From positions 21,696,001 through 21,760,000 of the forward strand of contig CM041553.1 in the NCBI GenBank assembly GCA_023238725.1: a DNA stretch of 64,000 nucleotides, given 5' to 3'. Made by a program: the position numbers and the translations under genes. The notes below the pieces were generated by a model. The model saw nothing but the letters and a program-made list of their open reading frames with translations. It did no database searches and had not been told where the DNA came from. Origin of the DNA: Scortum barcoo. Taxonomy: Eukaryota; Chordata; Actinopteri; Centrarchiformes; Terapontidae. Positions 23,855-37,234 of the stretch are shown piece by piece. How positions within the stretch are numbered: position 1 is the stretch's first letter; each line of letters opens with the position of its first letter.

Positions 23855-24189
23855 CTTTATTGATCTCCAAGAAAAATTCACATTCCAAGAGAAATTCACA
23901 AGGTGATGTCATCAGGGTAATTTCATTTTGGGTTTGAGACCTTTTAAGTCTTTCTTAAGTCTCTGGTGCTGTAGACTTTGAAAGACGTAGACATTTCCCA
24001 GACAGGGAGGATCCTTCGAGTTGCATTGTGGAAACATGCTTGGACCATCATTCCTGTTGTAAATTGTTGTAAAGTACTAAAAGTATAAATACCTCACTCA
24101 ATTTCAACCACCCTGTCTTCAACCCGTACCTTGTGAGTACTCATATACTAAATCACTGGAATACCCTTTTAACATCCAGGCTAAACGGG

Positions 24190-24266
24190 TCCTTTCACAG
24201 CTCTGATGGTGGACTTTGTGCTGGCTTTACCGAACGCTGACAGATGATGTTTGATTGACACTGCAG
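24190..24266. repeat. 77-bp direct repeat, copy 2
   Basis: Partner of 23032-23108, same orientation, about 1.16 kb apart. The copies differ in the middle third. See findings. Confidence 0.75.
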
Positions 24267-24398
24267 TCTTTGTCAGTCCGCTCGGCCTGAGCAACAAAGG
24301 CAACATGGCTTCCCTGGTAGAAACCTATAAATCTCAAATAAGCACACAGTGGAGAGATGTCATGCATGACTGATGACAACTAGTCCCTGCCTCACCTC

Positions 24399-24407
<9 letters not shown>

Positions 24408-24470
<63 letters not shown>
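24408..24470. repeat. (CT)n(CA)n compound microsatellite
   Basis: CT run directly joined to about 14 CA units. Confidence 0.8.
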
Positions 24471-24474
<4 letters not shown>

Positions 24475-26435
24475 AATAGCTCTGTCAGGCTATGCTTATG
24501 CTAATAGCTGTATGCTAATCAGGGCACTTCCAGGTGCAGAAATAGACGCAGAACATTTAGAGTACATTTAGCTTTAATAACCTGGCTAATCACACCATTA
24601 ATGTTACATCCAGGCTGACGCACACATACACAGTGTGTAGCATTGTTGTTATTCTAATAGAGGGTTTCCACCTGACTGCTGCTTGCTGAGGGATGCTGGA
24701 AGGAAGGAACAAGGAGTTGGGCAAACTCAGCTCCATGTGCATCTCGAGCTACCCTCTCTATGTGTGAGAGCGTGTAAAATGTGAGAGCCGCAGCTCTTAG
24801 ACTTCACGCCGTTTTGTTGTGTTTGTTTTATTTTGTCTCTTCCATAAATGATGAAGCTCCAGGCGGGAGAGAGAGAGGCACTCAGCCCTCCCTGGGGGGA
24901 AAATGCTCGCTGCTGGGCATCGTCCCCTCAGCATCACCCACCTCCCCCAACCTCAATGCCCCATGACAGACAAACGAGGACAGCTTGTGCACGTGTGTGG
25001 CTGAAATGAACCACTGCATGAAACCATGGTCCAATCTTCAGGGGCTTCATTGTATTCTTTGTTTCTTGTGCACTTTCTATTTAAAGTATTGAGTTTGGCA
25101 TCCATAAAAAGGTAATATATTAGTCATTCCTCACTGTAAAGGAATGGCATTAATTTTGAATGTTGTTGCTTTACTCATTACTTCTTGGAAACAGTCATTT
25201 GTCACAGCTCCGTCTATAAATTACCAGCAGTTTCATCTCATCAGAGACTTTGTTTACAGCATCACCGACCTTGTGAGGGATCAGCATGACCGTCGACAAT
25301 AATGTTTAGTGTTCTTGTCATCTGCTCGTAGAGTAAAATCAAAAATGTGAGAATAATTTGCCGCCCAGAGAAAATAAATCTCTCTGTCACTTTTCATTGT
25401 GCTTCGCTGGCTGAGAGAGAATGAGAGCAAAAGCTTTAGTTTAGTTCATTTTGTTTGGCATTAAATCACAGATAAGTATGAAAATGTGAAGGAGGATGTA
25501 ATAATTCAAGAGATCAAGTACTTTACAGTAATACTATATTGTGTAGGAACTTTTTTTAAAAAAGTTGCATGGTTTTGTTCATATAGATTCAGTCTTCTAA
25601 TGTGAATGTAGTAAACTTAAACCAATGTGAACAAGAAGAAAATGGAAATTTTCTGTTTCATGACAACCGAACAAACTGAGTCTGCTGACATAATGTGTGA
25701 ACTCCAGAAACAGCTACTAATGGACATTGTGGTGAAATCAGTTTTGCAATGATAATTTGAATTCTAATATTGTATTTATGGTGATTTAAACTATATAAAA
25801 TCAACCTCAGATACCACCTTGATACGGCAACCAAGAGCCTTTAGAAAATAAAGCATGGTGCATTGGAAAAGAGTCTTGTCTTGCTTAATTTTGATGGACT
25901 TGTAGTGAAACTCACTCTGCACCCCGCTGTGTGTGTTTTCTCAAAGTTAGATGATAAAATTGAGTTGAGCAATTTGTTCAAGTACTTGTCAGTGTCAAAT
26001 ATGTTTTTCAGTTGAGTAAACCGACCTTTCAGCACTGTTGGCTGAGGCCATAAATTATCCAGCCGCAACCACATAGATGTTTAAAAATTGAGTTATCTAT
26101 GCAGTTGCCTGCTGCTCTGCTTTTTTAGGGCATCACATGAATAGGAAAAGACTCCAAGTCCACAATGTAAGAAGAATCCTTGTACAAACGTGTATTGAAT
26201 TATGTTCACACCAGGAGTAAAAGCCAAACTGAAGACTCAACGGGAAGCATGGAGCACAAAGTATTTTTTTCTTTCTTAAATGGAGGCTTACCACTGTGCC
26301 TGATGCATGTTTCCTACTGGCTCCATACGCTGGATATGAGTTTACTGTGGCAGCCAAAACAACATACATCCTTTGACTCTTTCACCCACTTTTTCCGAGT
26401 CTTTGTTGCTGTAAACACATGAAAATGTTATTCGT

Positions 26436-26490
26436 AATAGTGTTATGCATAGGCATAACACTATTGCATATGCATAGGCATAACACTATT
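26436..26490. repeat. Inverted repeat with a duplicated right arm
   Basis: AATAGTGTTATGC (26436-26448) pairs with GCATAACACTATT (26453-26465). The unit GCATAGGCATAACACTATT at 26447-26465 is repeated exactly at 26472-26490. Confidence 0.8.
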
Positions 26491-29400
26491 ACCTTCTGTG
26501 GAGGACTCGGAGGTTGTAGTGCTGTGTCTCTGTCCGAGGTGCTGATTATGAACATGTCAGCAGTGTGGGAGCTGTCCAAGGCGTTTGAGGAGTTTCATGC
26601 TGACAGTAATGTCTGCTGCGAATGGGAAACACTCAGATCTTTCTTACTTAATCACTGAGACATTATTTGCACCTGTCTGCTGGGATACACAAACTGTGGA
26701 AGCTTGATTCCTTGCTGAGACTTCGAACATTTTCCCCCTGACAGACGACAACGTTGCTGTTTGTGCCTCGACCTGATCTGGGTGTGTGCCGATCTGTTCT
26801 GTGCTGTTCTTGTGACAGCTTACTGTTGCCATAGTGTAGTTTTAATATCATTTTCTGTCAGTGGGTTGTTTTGTGCCACTTTTTTAGTGGTTGCCACGTC
26901 TAGTTTATTATTCTCTTGGCAATAAATGAAAAGGTTTGTAAAACTTTCTGACCCTGATCAATCCTCTGTCTGCTCTTTGGTCCTTGCCAGGGAGGTTGTA
27001 CATCAGGTGCCACAGCAGGTAGGTCATTAGTCATAGAGGTCAGTGATTCAATCCCTCTATCCTCCTGTGGACATGTCATAGAAAGTCTGAGACACTAAAA
27101 CTTGAATTGCTCTCAGTGCATGGGTACAGGAAGCTAGACTAAATACCTACACCCACACTTTGTGAGGCCTTAGGCTTTGAGGTTCACATTGACATCATCA
27201 TGCTAACAGCCTCACAATGACAATGTTAACATGCTTATGTTTAACAGGTAGATATTTAGCACGATCACCATCTTATTATAGCTTGTGAGCATGCAACCAA
27301 CTTCTTACACCTTATTAGCATTAAACACAAGGTATAGACTGATTGGATTGTCAGTAATATTGCAGGTATTTGGTAATAAACCAAAGTACTGGGAAAATAA
27401 TTTGACACAATGGCGGTGCTAAAGAAAGGATCATAAAAGTCATTAGGATTCATCCTCTGGGAACTTTGAATGTGTTAAAAAAAATCTTGTTAACCCATCC
27501 AATGGCTGTTGAGACATTTCACTTAAAAAACAACATCCACCTCATGGCACTAATGGAAAAATGACCAAGTCAGTCAGTAGGATACAGCGACAGACAGACA
27601 TCACCATCCAAAATTTGAGAAAAGTTGTTGTAGGAAAGGATGTCAGTGCAGTCCACCACCACAGATTCTTCTAGTCATTTACTCCTTTTCCTTCACTATC
27701 AGCTGCAGCAGCTACTGCCCTACTAGAGCTTGAGGCCACTCTCCTAATCCCCATGGGCTCCAAACAGAGTGCAGATATCTGCCTGATTTACTTGGTACAA
27801 GTATGTGATTGAGCATTCAGGGCCCAGCCATCCAAATCCTGTCCGAGACGTGAAATGTTTTGTTTGCTATCTCTGCGTGGTCAGCTTTGGTGTAGGAACA
27901 AGGAACACAACTCCAGTGACTGGATGCAAAATAATGTGATTTACACCAACATCAACAAAAGAAACTGTGGTTGATCTGCACCGGGGCCAGGAGATCGTAG
28001 GTTTTGTTGAATACTTTAAGAGCATAAAGGATCTGTTGACATGTGAGTTATAAAACCACCTGATGAGTTGATTATGTTTGCCATTTGGGTTGACACCTGG
28101 CTCAGTGGGACACCTGTGGCTGTGAGAAAAATAAAGGAACCCCAGCCAGCAGAGACAGGCCAATGCAAATGAGGGACCTCTCAGCAATCAGGAGACGCTG
28201 TGAAATGGTTGACCACTCTTCCACTTCATCAAATATGATTGTGCTATTGACATGTTACATTTGACCTGTCGTTTTAATGGTTGGAATTCATTTCCATTGA
28301 CTGCAGTCAAGCATTACATTAACAGGGTTTTTGTCTGTATAGTGCTCAAGATAATGCTGGGAAATTAGGTTTTTGCAAAAACTGAAAAATATCCGAGAGC
28401 TTCTCTGAACAGGTTTAATCAACACTGGGAAAGTATAGAGATTAACCAAAGTAGATCTCAGTCATTTCAACTGATCCCTCTGTGGCCTCATCCCACTGTG
28501 GCAAAACAGAAAATTAATTCATTTATTTTATCTTATTTTTCTTTGACAGAAGTTCGGTCACTGCTTCAATCAACACCTAAGCCCCAAAAACCACACTTAA
28601 CATCAGACTGCAGTTCAGATTTAAACACATCTCTCACTGCTCATTGTGGACTAGAACATGACAGGGATGAAAAGGATAAATCTTTCTTAGAGCCTTGCGT
28701 TAACAACAGCCTACATCTTTCTCCGAGTACCTTTCATCATGAAAGAGTTATTCTGATATCTGTAACCATGAGCTGTTGGCAGTAATGTAGGAGTGTCAGC
28801 TTACTGTTTGGAGTGGGGCCATACATCTGTTTGTGGTAAGAAAAAAACACAAAAAAACCCCTCAAAAATCTCATCCTGGACCCAGCCTCCATTAGCTTGA
28901 CACCTCAGACAGTCTGCTTAGCTGGAACCGATCCTGCTTCCAAACTGTTCATCTTCATGTAAGAGTTCATATCCAGCTTTTGAAATGGAGGCTCTGGTGC
29001 TCCACATTGTTCAGTAATAAAATGTCCCTCAGGTCTCTTCTGCTTTCTGATGGTGCTTGATAATCCCTGATCCCATCTTAACCTTTGACCTTTTAACTGC
29101 CATACCGTCTCTGACAATGATGTCATGGACTGCCATGATACACAGTGTCTGACAGTGGGCACAAATTCCTCTGTTCATCGAGGGGTTTTCTGCCCTCTGC
29201 TCAGCGTCTCCTCCAGTTTCCACCTGCCAACGAAGTGCCAAACATTATATTACAACTGCTTAAGCAAACTAAATATTTCTATCAAAACCACATGTCAACC
29301 ACATTGTGATGCTGGAGGAAAAGTACTGTTGAGATAGTTCAGTCTGGAGCAAAGACTGACATTGACTGTCACTGCCATCAGAAGAGCCATGCAATAGCGT

Positions 29401-30525
29401 GGCTAATGATTATGTTGACTGTTTATATCTTGATTTTTCAAAATGTAAAATATGTGTTCAAAATATTCACTCTTTGCTTATGTTTTTGTTTTATAAGGCA
29501 CTGTGAGCTGTATTTCTGCATGGAAGGTGCTACATAAATAAAAAAAATTGATTGCTATTATTAAAAATATATATAGTAATATTAATTCAATTCAATTATA
29601 TAAATGTATTACATATAAACTGAGACCTATGAATGGTCATATAATTCTAAGAAAGATGAGTTAATCAAGAAAAGTACCTCATGTAACCTTAAGAGAGGCA
29701 ACATTTGCTTAGCTGGCTGATAAATGTGTGCTAAGCTAAATTAGCTAACTGCCTCTGTTTAAACTCCTCTTGTATCCCTAATTTAGTTTCTGACATTACT
29801 ATTCTCCCTTGTCCTTAACTTGACATATTTCTGTGTGTAGTAATAAGGTGCATACAAGGTCATACAAACTCTAATAATGACAGTCTGTCCTTTTTGAGGA
29901 CTTTTAAGGATGCCAGCCAGCACCCACTGCATGATTCAGGATTCACTCAGACATTATGGAGCTTTGTCACCTTCCTGCTCTTGCAAACAAGCAAAACCGT
30001 CACTCAGGCCAAAACCAGAGCATAAATTTGTTGCGTAATGTGAGATGTCCTCTGATGAAAAGGCAGCCAGTCAGTGCTGGGACAACTAACAGATACCTGA
30101 CAGCCAATCAGAGTTTTTATGTTCATGATAGAAAAATAGTTTAAAGAACTTTTTTGTAAATGCTTATCCTTTCACCAAGATTAAACAAACAGTAAAAAAT
30201 GACACCACGTTTGAGAATACTTTCATTTCCTTCTGGTTTCCAGTCGTTTCAGTACATTTCTTCTGACTCTCACACAATTTTTGCCTCTTATCTTCTCATT
30301 CTATCTTCCACGCTCTTTATGGCCTTGGTGTCTAACAATACCAACAATGCAGTGCCCCACAAAGGCTCACTGCCCACGGCAATGGGCAGAGCCAGCTGAA
30401 CTCTGGAGGCCTCATCTGTGTGTGCTTGTGTGTGTCATGGAGAGCGAGAGGATGCACTGCTATCTACTGTCGGTGTATTGCTCTTATCAAGAGCTGTTCA
30501 ACTGCACACACACACTCTCTCTCTT

Positions 30526-30530
<5 letters not shown>

Positions 30531-30573
<43 letters not shown>
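30531..30573. repeat. (CA)n microsatellite
   Basis: About 21 CA units, preceded by a CT run. Confidence 0.85.
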
Positions 30574-30575
<2 letters not shown>

Positions 30576-31239
30576 ATATGCATAAAGAGGGCGAAGCACA
30601 ACACATGCAGACAGTCATGCATGAAACATAGTTTGCATTAAATACTTGATGAGGCTGTGAGGCTGTGAGGCGTCATTCTGCAGCTTGGTGAGAGTAGTTG
30701 TCGCATCCAATGAGCAATTTTGTCTTGTGTAACGTCTCCTGAGCCTCAATGTAGGGATTCAGCACTGAGAGACCTGCTGCTGCTCCTGCTCGTATACTCT
30801 ACTGTACATACACACATTACAGCCCACCGCAGCGAGCATTCAAGTGATTACAGAATGTTTCGTTCAGTTAAACATGAACACAGAGTACACCGCGACCACT
30901 TAAACATCTTACTTTGTTTATTCTAGCTTTGAAGTTACTAATTTCACTCTGTCTGACAGTACCGTACTATATGTCAAGACAAAGTTCAAACCCATCTTAC
31001 TCTCTCACCTCTGAATAGCTACCCATAATTGTATAACTGCATAACTGAAGTGGGTGTGAGTGTCGGATTCTTAAATTCAAGAAATTTACAGAAATGGTTG
31101 GACACAGCACCACCGCTATTCTGATGTTGGACATGTGTGGAGGGAGGGGGTTTCTGAAGCTACTCAATCACTGACGTGCAGTTGTGAGAGTGTGTGACAG
31201 TGTCTATTGGCGCCTTTAGTCTCTCGCTACTACGCCATC

Positions 31240-31570
31240 TTCCAATTCCTATAAGGGACTTGGATGAATACACATTTGGTGCTCTACTGGGTATTTTCTG
31301 CAGCAGGATAGTAAATATGGAATTTAAGCTGCAGAGCTCATGTCCACGTTGCTAACAAAAAAAAAACAACACGTCATCCAGTGCAACAATTTGGCTCATT
31401 TTTGTCATTTTAATTTTGATAGTTTTTGGACAACAATGGAGCTTCATGACACAGAGGAAAAGGCTATAAGCAGGATTTGGCTCCACAGACAATACTTGTT
31501 TGTAGAATCAAGTCTGTGTTGGTTTTAGTGTTTTAATGGGATTTGCTGACAATGAGAAGAATTAATAATA
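31240..31570 (+). repeat. Dispersed repeat family A, degenerate copy
   Basis: Contains ACACATTTGGTGCTCTAC, CTGCAGCAGGATAG, ACAACAATGGAGCTTCATG, ACACAGAGGAAAAGGC and AATGGGATTTGCTGACAA. It aligns with the other copies by eye. Confidence 0.5.
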
Positions 31571-34254
31571 CGCCGGCATTACCCTTTAGTTGTCTGTTCT
31601 GTGACTGCACTGCAAAAACAATTAGGTTTTCATACAAAGTCATGGCTCTGCTAACGGGAAACAAACGGAGAGCCACACAACTTGTGCTCAACAGTTTGGA
31701 CAACAGTTAGATTGACTGCAGGATCATTTATGTGTATTGTGAACATTTGCCTCTCCATCCGTTTCCGGTGAGTGGAAGTTTCATAATTGGCGTGCCAAAA
31801 TCAATAAATATTCACTGTATCTAGCAAGTCACACTGGCTGAATTAATCTAGCTTACAACAGTAGTATGATCCCAAAACAAACAGATTTTGCTGCAGTTTA
31901 ATTGCAATAAATGGTTCTTACAAAAAAAGTCTGAATTCATTCTGTCAGGTTGTCAGGTTTATCCAAAGAAAATAACAAGCAAACAACTTGTAAGTGAAGT
32001 TCAGACTGATCAGGGCAAAACCAAAATTTCTAAATTAGAAGATATAACATAGATAACTCCAAAAAACTTCATATGCTGCTGCTGATTTGTAAAAAGTCTA
32101 AATTCATGTTTAGTCGGGTCTGCCCGTAAGACGAGAAGCAAACAATTTTTAAAATGCTTGTTTTCCGAATGGGGTTCAGATCATTCAGGGCTCTCTAGAA
32201 CTGTAGAGTCCACCTTTAAATATGAAGCTATTTTGCCGGTTGTTTGAGTAACATTGACTGTTTTATTTGATTCGTTGAGTCATCATCATTTGAAAGAATG
32301 AGGTAATGATGATAACTAATTTAACACATATTTACTTTTTAAACACACATGTGACATCTACAGAAATAGTCACACTGCACAAGTTACGTACACTGCAGGT
32401 CTCTGGAGTTGCACCTTCAGGCCAGATTAGTTTGAGTGACTCAGAGGCAACTCTCCTGCTGTATGTAATTGAACACCACTACTGTACCCTCTCTGTACAC
32501 AAACTGAAAGACACACACAGGCACATTTACAGACATTGTGGTTACTGTGTTAAATCCTACATTGTGAGGACTTTGGGAAGAAAAAAAAAGATAAGAAAGT
32601 GTGTGAAAGAGAAGTGAAGAAGGAATATGAAAGTGAGAAGAAAAACAGAGGAGAGGAGCAAAGGAGAGTACAGAGAGATGTAAGACAGAGGGCTGAGAAA
32701 GCGAGAATAAAGCAGGGGAGCCTTCTCTTTCCTTAAATACTCCTGCTGAGATGCTGCTCCGCTGATCAAACGGCGAGAGAAAAGAGGTGAGGGGGCGCGT
32801 GTAGGAGGAGGAGAGAGAAAGAAAGAGATATAGAGTGCAGAAGAAAGCGATAGAGAAGCTGGTGAACAGAGAGAGAAAAAATGAGGTAGGGAATAAGAGG
32901 GACAGTGAATGGTGGCAGCCGTCAAATTAGAACTGTAAGAGGTGTGACGGCACGGACAAAGATTTGACTTCTACAAGATATTAGTGCCCCCTCGGCTCTC
33001 CAGCTGTCCACTTCCTTTTTTTTATCTGTCAGGTTTTATTTCATCACAGAGAAGTCTGTCACATACCTGTAACAGCAGCAGAACCACTGTCGTCAGTCCA
33101 CCGGCACTCTGCTGACGTCAGTGACAGTGATGACCACCATCTTAGGGATCTACAGAGGGAGACACTGTTTAAGAGTGTTCTGTACCTGCAGAAAGTGTAC
33201 TCACACTGTGTATCTGTGTGTGTGTGTGCGTGTGTGTGTGTGAGAGAGAGAGAGTGCATGCATATGACAGCTCTTAAAAAAGCCTAATAGTATCTGCACC
33301 CCAGTGGACTCAGCATCAGCATCCCAACATCTCCACACCCACACACTCACACACACACACACACACACACTCCTTGGATACATAGACTGGCCTGAGGTTC
33401 AGGCTTTAACTTAAATCTGACAGTTGGACCACACACTTGTCACAGTACTGAAAGTAACATTACGTGATATCACACACACACACACACACATTTTTAGCAT
33501 TTTGTTATGAAAGCAGATTTTGGTCAAGAAGGAACCCGATGAAAGAGAGGAAATTTATATGGAGAATAAACAGTGTAGCACAGGTGTAACTGTTGTTTTG
33601 GCGAAGCTTATTACAAGTGTACGTCATTTGACATGAACGATTAATTCATTAATAAATGCATGACTCAACAAGAATTGCAGCTTTTTTGCTAATACTGAGT
33701 TCACTCTTCACACAGTTAGCACCACAACAGTCTACGTGGTCTAAACTGTGAATCATTTTTGCATTGACACAAAAACTGTTCAGCGACCAGATCTTTTAAA
33801 ATTCATGAACTCTTTTCTCACCAACAGAACTCACCAAATGTAGCTGCAGTTTTGTGCAAACACTTCTAAAACTTCTAAATCATAAGTCAGATGGTTTGTT
33901 GTTTTTTTTCATGAGGTCAGTACATCAAGAGCATAAACAGCGGGCGGGTCATGTTAGTAATACAACATAATGTTTCTTGGTCTCCTAATTATTTATGCAG
34001 TGGTGTGAGTAGTGGCATTGTGATGGACTTCACAACAGTCCAATTTTCTTTTTTTTTAACATTGTCTTTTGTAAGAATGTGTTAGTGTCACTGTATCATG
34101 AATTTCACCACCGTTCAACTACTATCTATGTCAGTGACACGTCCACGTCTACATCCACTTCATACCACTTCCAGTTTTCTTGGATGTTGCTAATACAAAA
34201 CTGCTAAATGAAATAGCTTTTTCTTTATGTTGTTTTATTGTCAAAGAATGCCAT

Positions 34255-34730
34255 GATTGATAAGGCCATATCTCTGTACTTTCTTACTTCCCCTCCATCT
34301 GTGGCGCTCAGCCCCACGCATGTTTCTTCCCTCTGAAGATGTAAATCTTTGAAAGCAGGTCACAAAAAAGGTCATATTTTAAAAAAGAAAAAGAAAAGCT
34401 CAGTCATTTCCTACAACAGATGGTCACTTTGGTTTCTAGCAAACCTTACTCAAACACGAGTAAATTGTGCATTTGTTAGGAAGATTTTTTATCTACAGAT
34501 TGAGACACATTTGGTGCTCTGGTATTTACAGCAGCAGGACTGTGTGTGTAGGACTGACTTAAAATAAACAACAGTGCCCGTGTTCATTGTAATGAAAATA
34601 ACCCATAGCAACGATGTGTCTCACTGATGTGTTGGGTGTTGAGTTTATTTTTTTTAACATCGACGGAGCTCAACGGCACAGAAGAAGAAGCAATATCAGA
34701 CTGAAGCTATGCAGACAGTACTCTATAGAT
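34255..34730 (+). repeat. Dispersed repeat family A, longest copy
   Basis: Contains CATCTGTGGCGCTCAGCC, CTCAAACACGAGTAAATTG, ACACATTTGGTGCTCTGG, CAGCAGCAGGACTG and GACGGAGCTCAACGGCACAG. It carries both the 5' motifs seen at 58050 and the 3' motifs seen at 31240, so it links the partial copies. Confidence 0.5.
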
Positions 34731-35625
34731 TGTTACCTGCCTCATCCTTAAGTTCAAAACCCAATGCCACAAAACTGAAATAAGGTAATAATATGGTACA
34801 CAGAGATTTAAGCTGCCGCATGACGCAGATGATGTACATATCAGTGTCTATGACGATGTAGTTACGTCTGATTTGAATAAGACTTGAGTCATAAATACAA
34901 AACTAAACAAAAGCAAATCAAGTACATCCTCACTTGGAACCGAGTTATCATGAAGTAACATTGAAGACTCATTTGACCCAACAGGTTAATTAATGTTACA
35001 TATGTTAGTTAACGATCTTGAGTTAGATTCTCATGTACCATGTTTGAAGTCACTCCTTAATTAGCATGGACCCTCATGAGTTCATATTTGATGCATTTAT
35101 TCATACATTAATTCATGCTCAGTCTTGCACTTATTAATGCATGAATTACAGAATTACAGTCACGTACACGTATATAAAAGTGTTACATTACTTTATAGGA
35201 TCATTTTTATCAGAGCGTGAAAGTCAAAGAGCAGCTGCCCTTTTTTCAGTGAAGTCTCAGTGAAGAAGGAGGACAGGCTTTGAGGTCAGAAAGATTAGCT
35301 ATAAATGAGGAGATCATCGGTATAATGCCGCATTGTGATGCTCACTTATGTATTCAGAATTTATAATTCAAGCAGCGCAGCACAAAAGCCTTTGTTCAAC
35401 CCTGAGAGATGAACCCTGCTGAGTAATTAAAGGTGGACTCCCACCAACAACACACAGAGCACGGGTTCAGACATTGTTTTAGAGATAATCCAAAAGCTTT
35501 TCAGCCAAGAAAGTAATGTATCCATGCAAGTACTTTTTATCTATACAGGGTCTTTTAATTTGTGTAAACAGTTGAAAAAAATACAAATGAATTTTGAAAC
35601 ATTGCAAATAGTTGAGAGTTAGGTA

Positions 35626-37234
35626 CAGTGGGGCAAAAAAGTATTTAGTCAGCCACCAATTGTGCAAGTTCTCCCACTTAAAAGATGAGGTCTCCAATTT
35701 TCATCATAGGTATACCTCAACTATGAGAGACAAAATGAGAAAAAAAAATCCAGAAAATCACATTGTCTGATTTTTAAAGAATTTATTTGCAAATTATGGT
35801 GGAAAATAAGTATTTGGTCAATAACAAAAGTTCATCTCAATACTTTGTTATATACCCTTTGTTGGCAATGACAGAGGTCAAACGTTTTCTGTAAGTCTTC
35901 ACAAGGTTTTCACACACTGTTGCTGGTATTTTGGCCCATTCCTCCATGCAGATCTCCTCTCTACAGCAGTGATGTTTTGGGGCTGTCGCTGGGCAACACA
36001 GACTTTCAACTCCCTCCAAAGATTTTCTATGGGGTTGAGATCTGGAGACTGGCTAGGCCACTCCAGGACCATTGAAATGCTTCTTACGAAGCCACTCCTT
36101 CATTGCCCGGGCGGTGTGTTTGGGATCATTGTCATGCTGAAAGACCCAGCCACGTTTCATCTTCAATGCCTTACTTGCTGATGTGAAGGAGGTTTTCACT
36201 CAAAATCTCACGATATATGGCTCCATTCATTCTTTCCTTTACACGGATCAGTCATCCTGGTCCCTTTGCAGAAAAACAGCCCCAAAGCATGATGTTTCCA
36301 CCCCCATGCTTCACAGTAGGTATGGTGTTCTTTGGATGCAACTCAGCATTCTTTCTCCTCCAAACACGACAAGTTGAGTTTTTACCAAAAAGTTCTATTT
36401 TGGTTTCATCTGACCATATGACATTCTCCCAGTCCTCTTCTGGATCATCCAAATGCTCTCTAGCAAACTTCAGACAGGGCCTGGACATGTACTGGCTTAA
36501 GCAGGGGGACACGTCTGGCACTGCAGGATTTGAGTCCCTGGCGGCGTAGTGTGTTACTGATGGTAGCCTTTGTTACTTTGGTCCCAGCTCTCTGCAGGTC
36601 ATTCACTAGGTCCCCCCGTGTGGTTCTGGGATTTTTGCTCACCGTTCTCGTGATCATTTTGACCCCACGGGGTGAGATCTTGCGTGGAGCCCCAGATCGA
36701 GGGAGATTATCAGTGGTCTTGTATGTCTTCCATTTTCTAATAATTGCTCCCACAGTTGATTTCTTCACACCAAGCTGCTTACCTATTGCAGATTCAGTCT
36801 TCCCAGCCTGGTGCAGGTCTACAATTTTGTTTCTGGTGTCCTTTGACAGCTCTTTGGTCTTGGCCATAGTGGAGTTTGGAGTCTGACTGTTTGAGGTTGT
36901 GGACAGGTGTCTTTTATACTGATAACCAGTTCAAACAGGTGCCATTAATACAGGTAACGAGTGGAGGACAGAGGAGCCTCTTAAAGAAGAAGTTACAGGT
37001 CTGTGAGAGCCAGAAATCTTGCTTGTTTGTAGGTGACCAAATACTTATTTTACCGAGGAATTTACCCAATTAATTCATTAAAAATCCTACAATGTGATTT
37101 CCTGGATTCTTTCCCCCCATTCTGTCTCTCATAGTTGAAGTGTACCTATGATGAAAATTACAGGCCTCTCTCATCTTTTTAAGTGGGAGAACTTGCACAA
37201 TTGGTGGCTGACTAAATACTTTTTTGCCCCGCTG
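35626..37234 (-). mobile_element. Tc1/mariner-type DNA transposon, inactive copy
   Basis: About 1.6 kb, flanked by TA on both sides (35624-35625 and 37235-37236), the target duplication of Tc1/mariner elements. The left end starts CAGTGGGGCAAAAAAGTAT and the right end is its inverted copy with one early difference (CAGCGGGG). The terminal inverted repeats extend roughly 200 bp and include AGTCAGCCACCAATTGTGCA on both sides. Between them lies a broken transposase on the minus strand. This repeat is common in teleost genomes. Confidence 0.93.
35837..36867 (-). pseudogene. Tc1-like transposase, frame-broken
   Basis: Reading starts at 36867 with MAKTKELSKDTRNKIVDLHQ, an amino-terminal helix-turn-helix of Tc1 transposases (KSTVGAIIRKWK). 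The frame is lost near 36471-36482 by an apparent one-base insertion. It resumes with FAREHLDDPEEDWENVIWSD, carrying the first catalytic Asp in IWSDET, and meets a TGA at 36252-36254 in place of Arg (CGA to TGA, a CpG transition). Further apparent insertions near 36073 and 35958 precede the end CENLVKTYRKRLTSVIANKG. At least three frameshifts and one stop make it non-functional. Confidence 0.9.

Noticed and set aside
27867..28187. 106-residue minus-strand ORF with a hydrophobic start
   Set aside because: No recognised family, no splice support, and the plus strand is equally open in pieces; probably chance.
28498..28785. 95-residue plus-strand ORF with an acceptor-like CTTTGACAG inside
   Set aside because: No recognised family and no donor or partner exon found.
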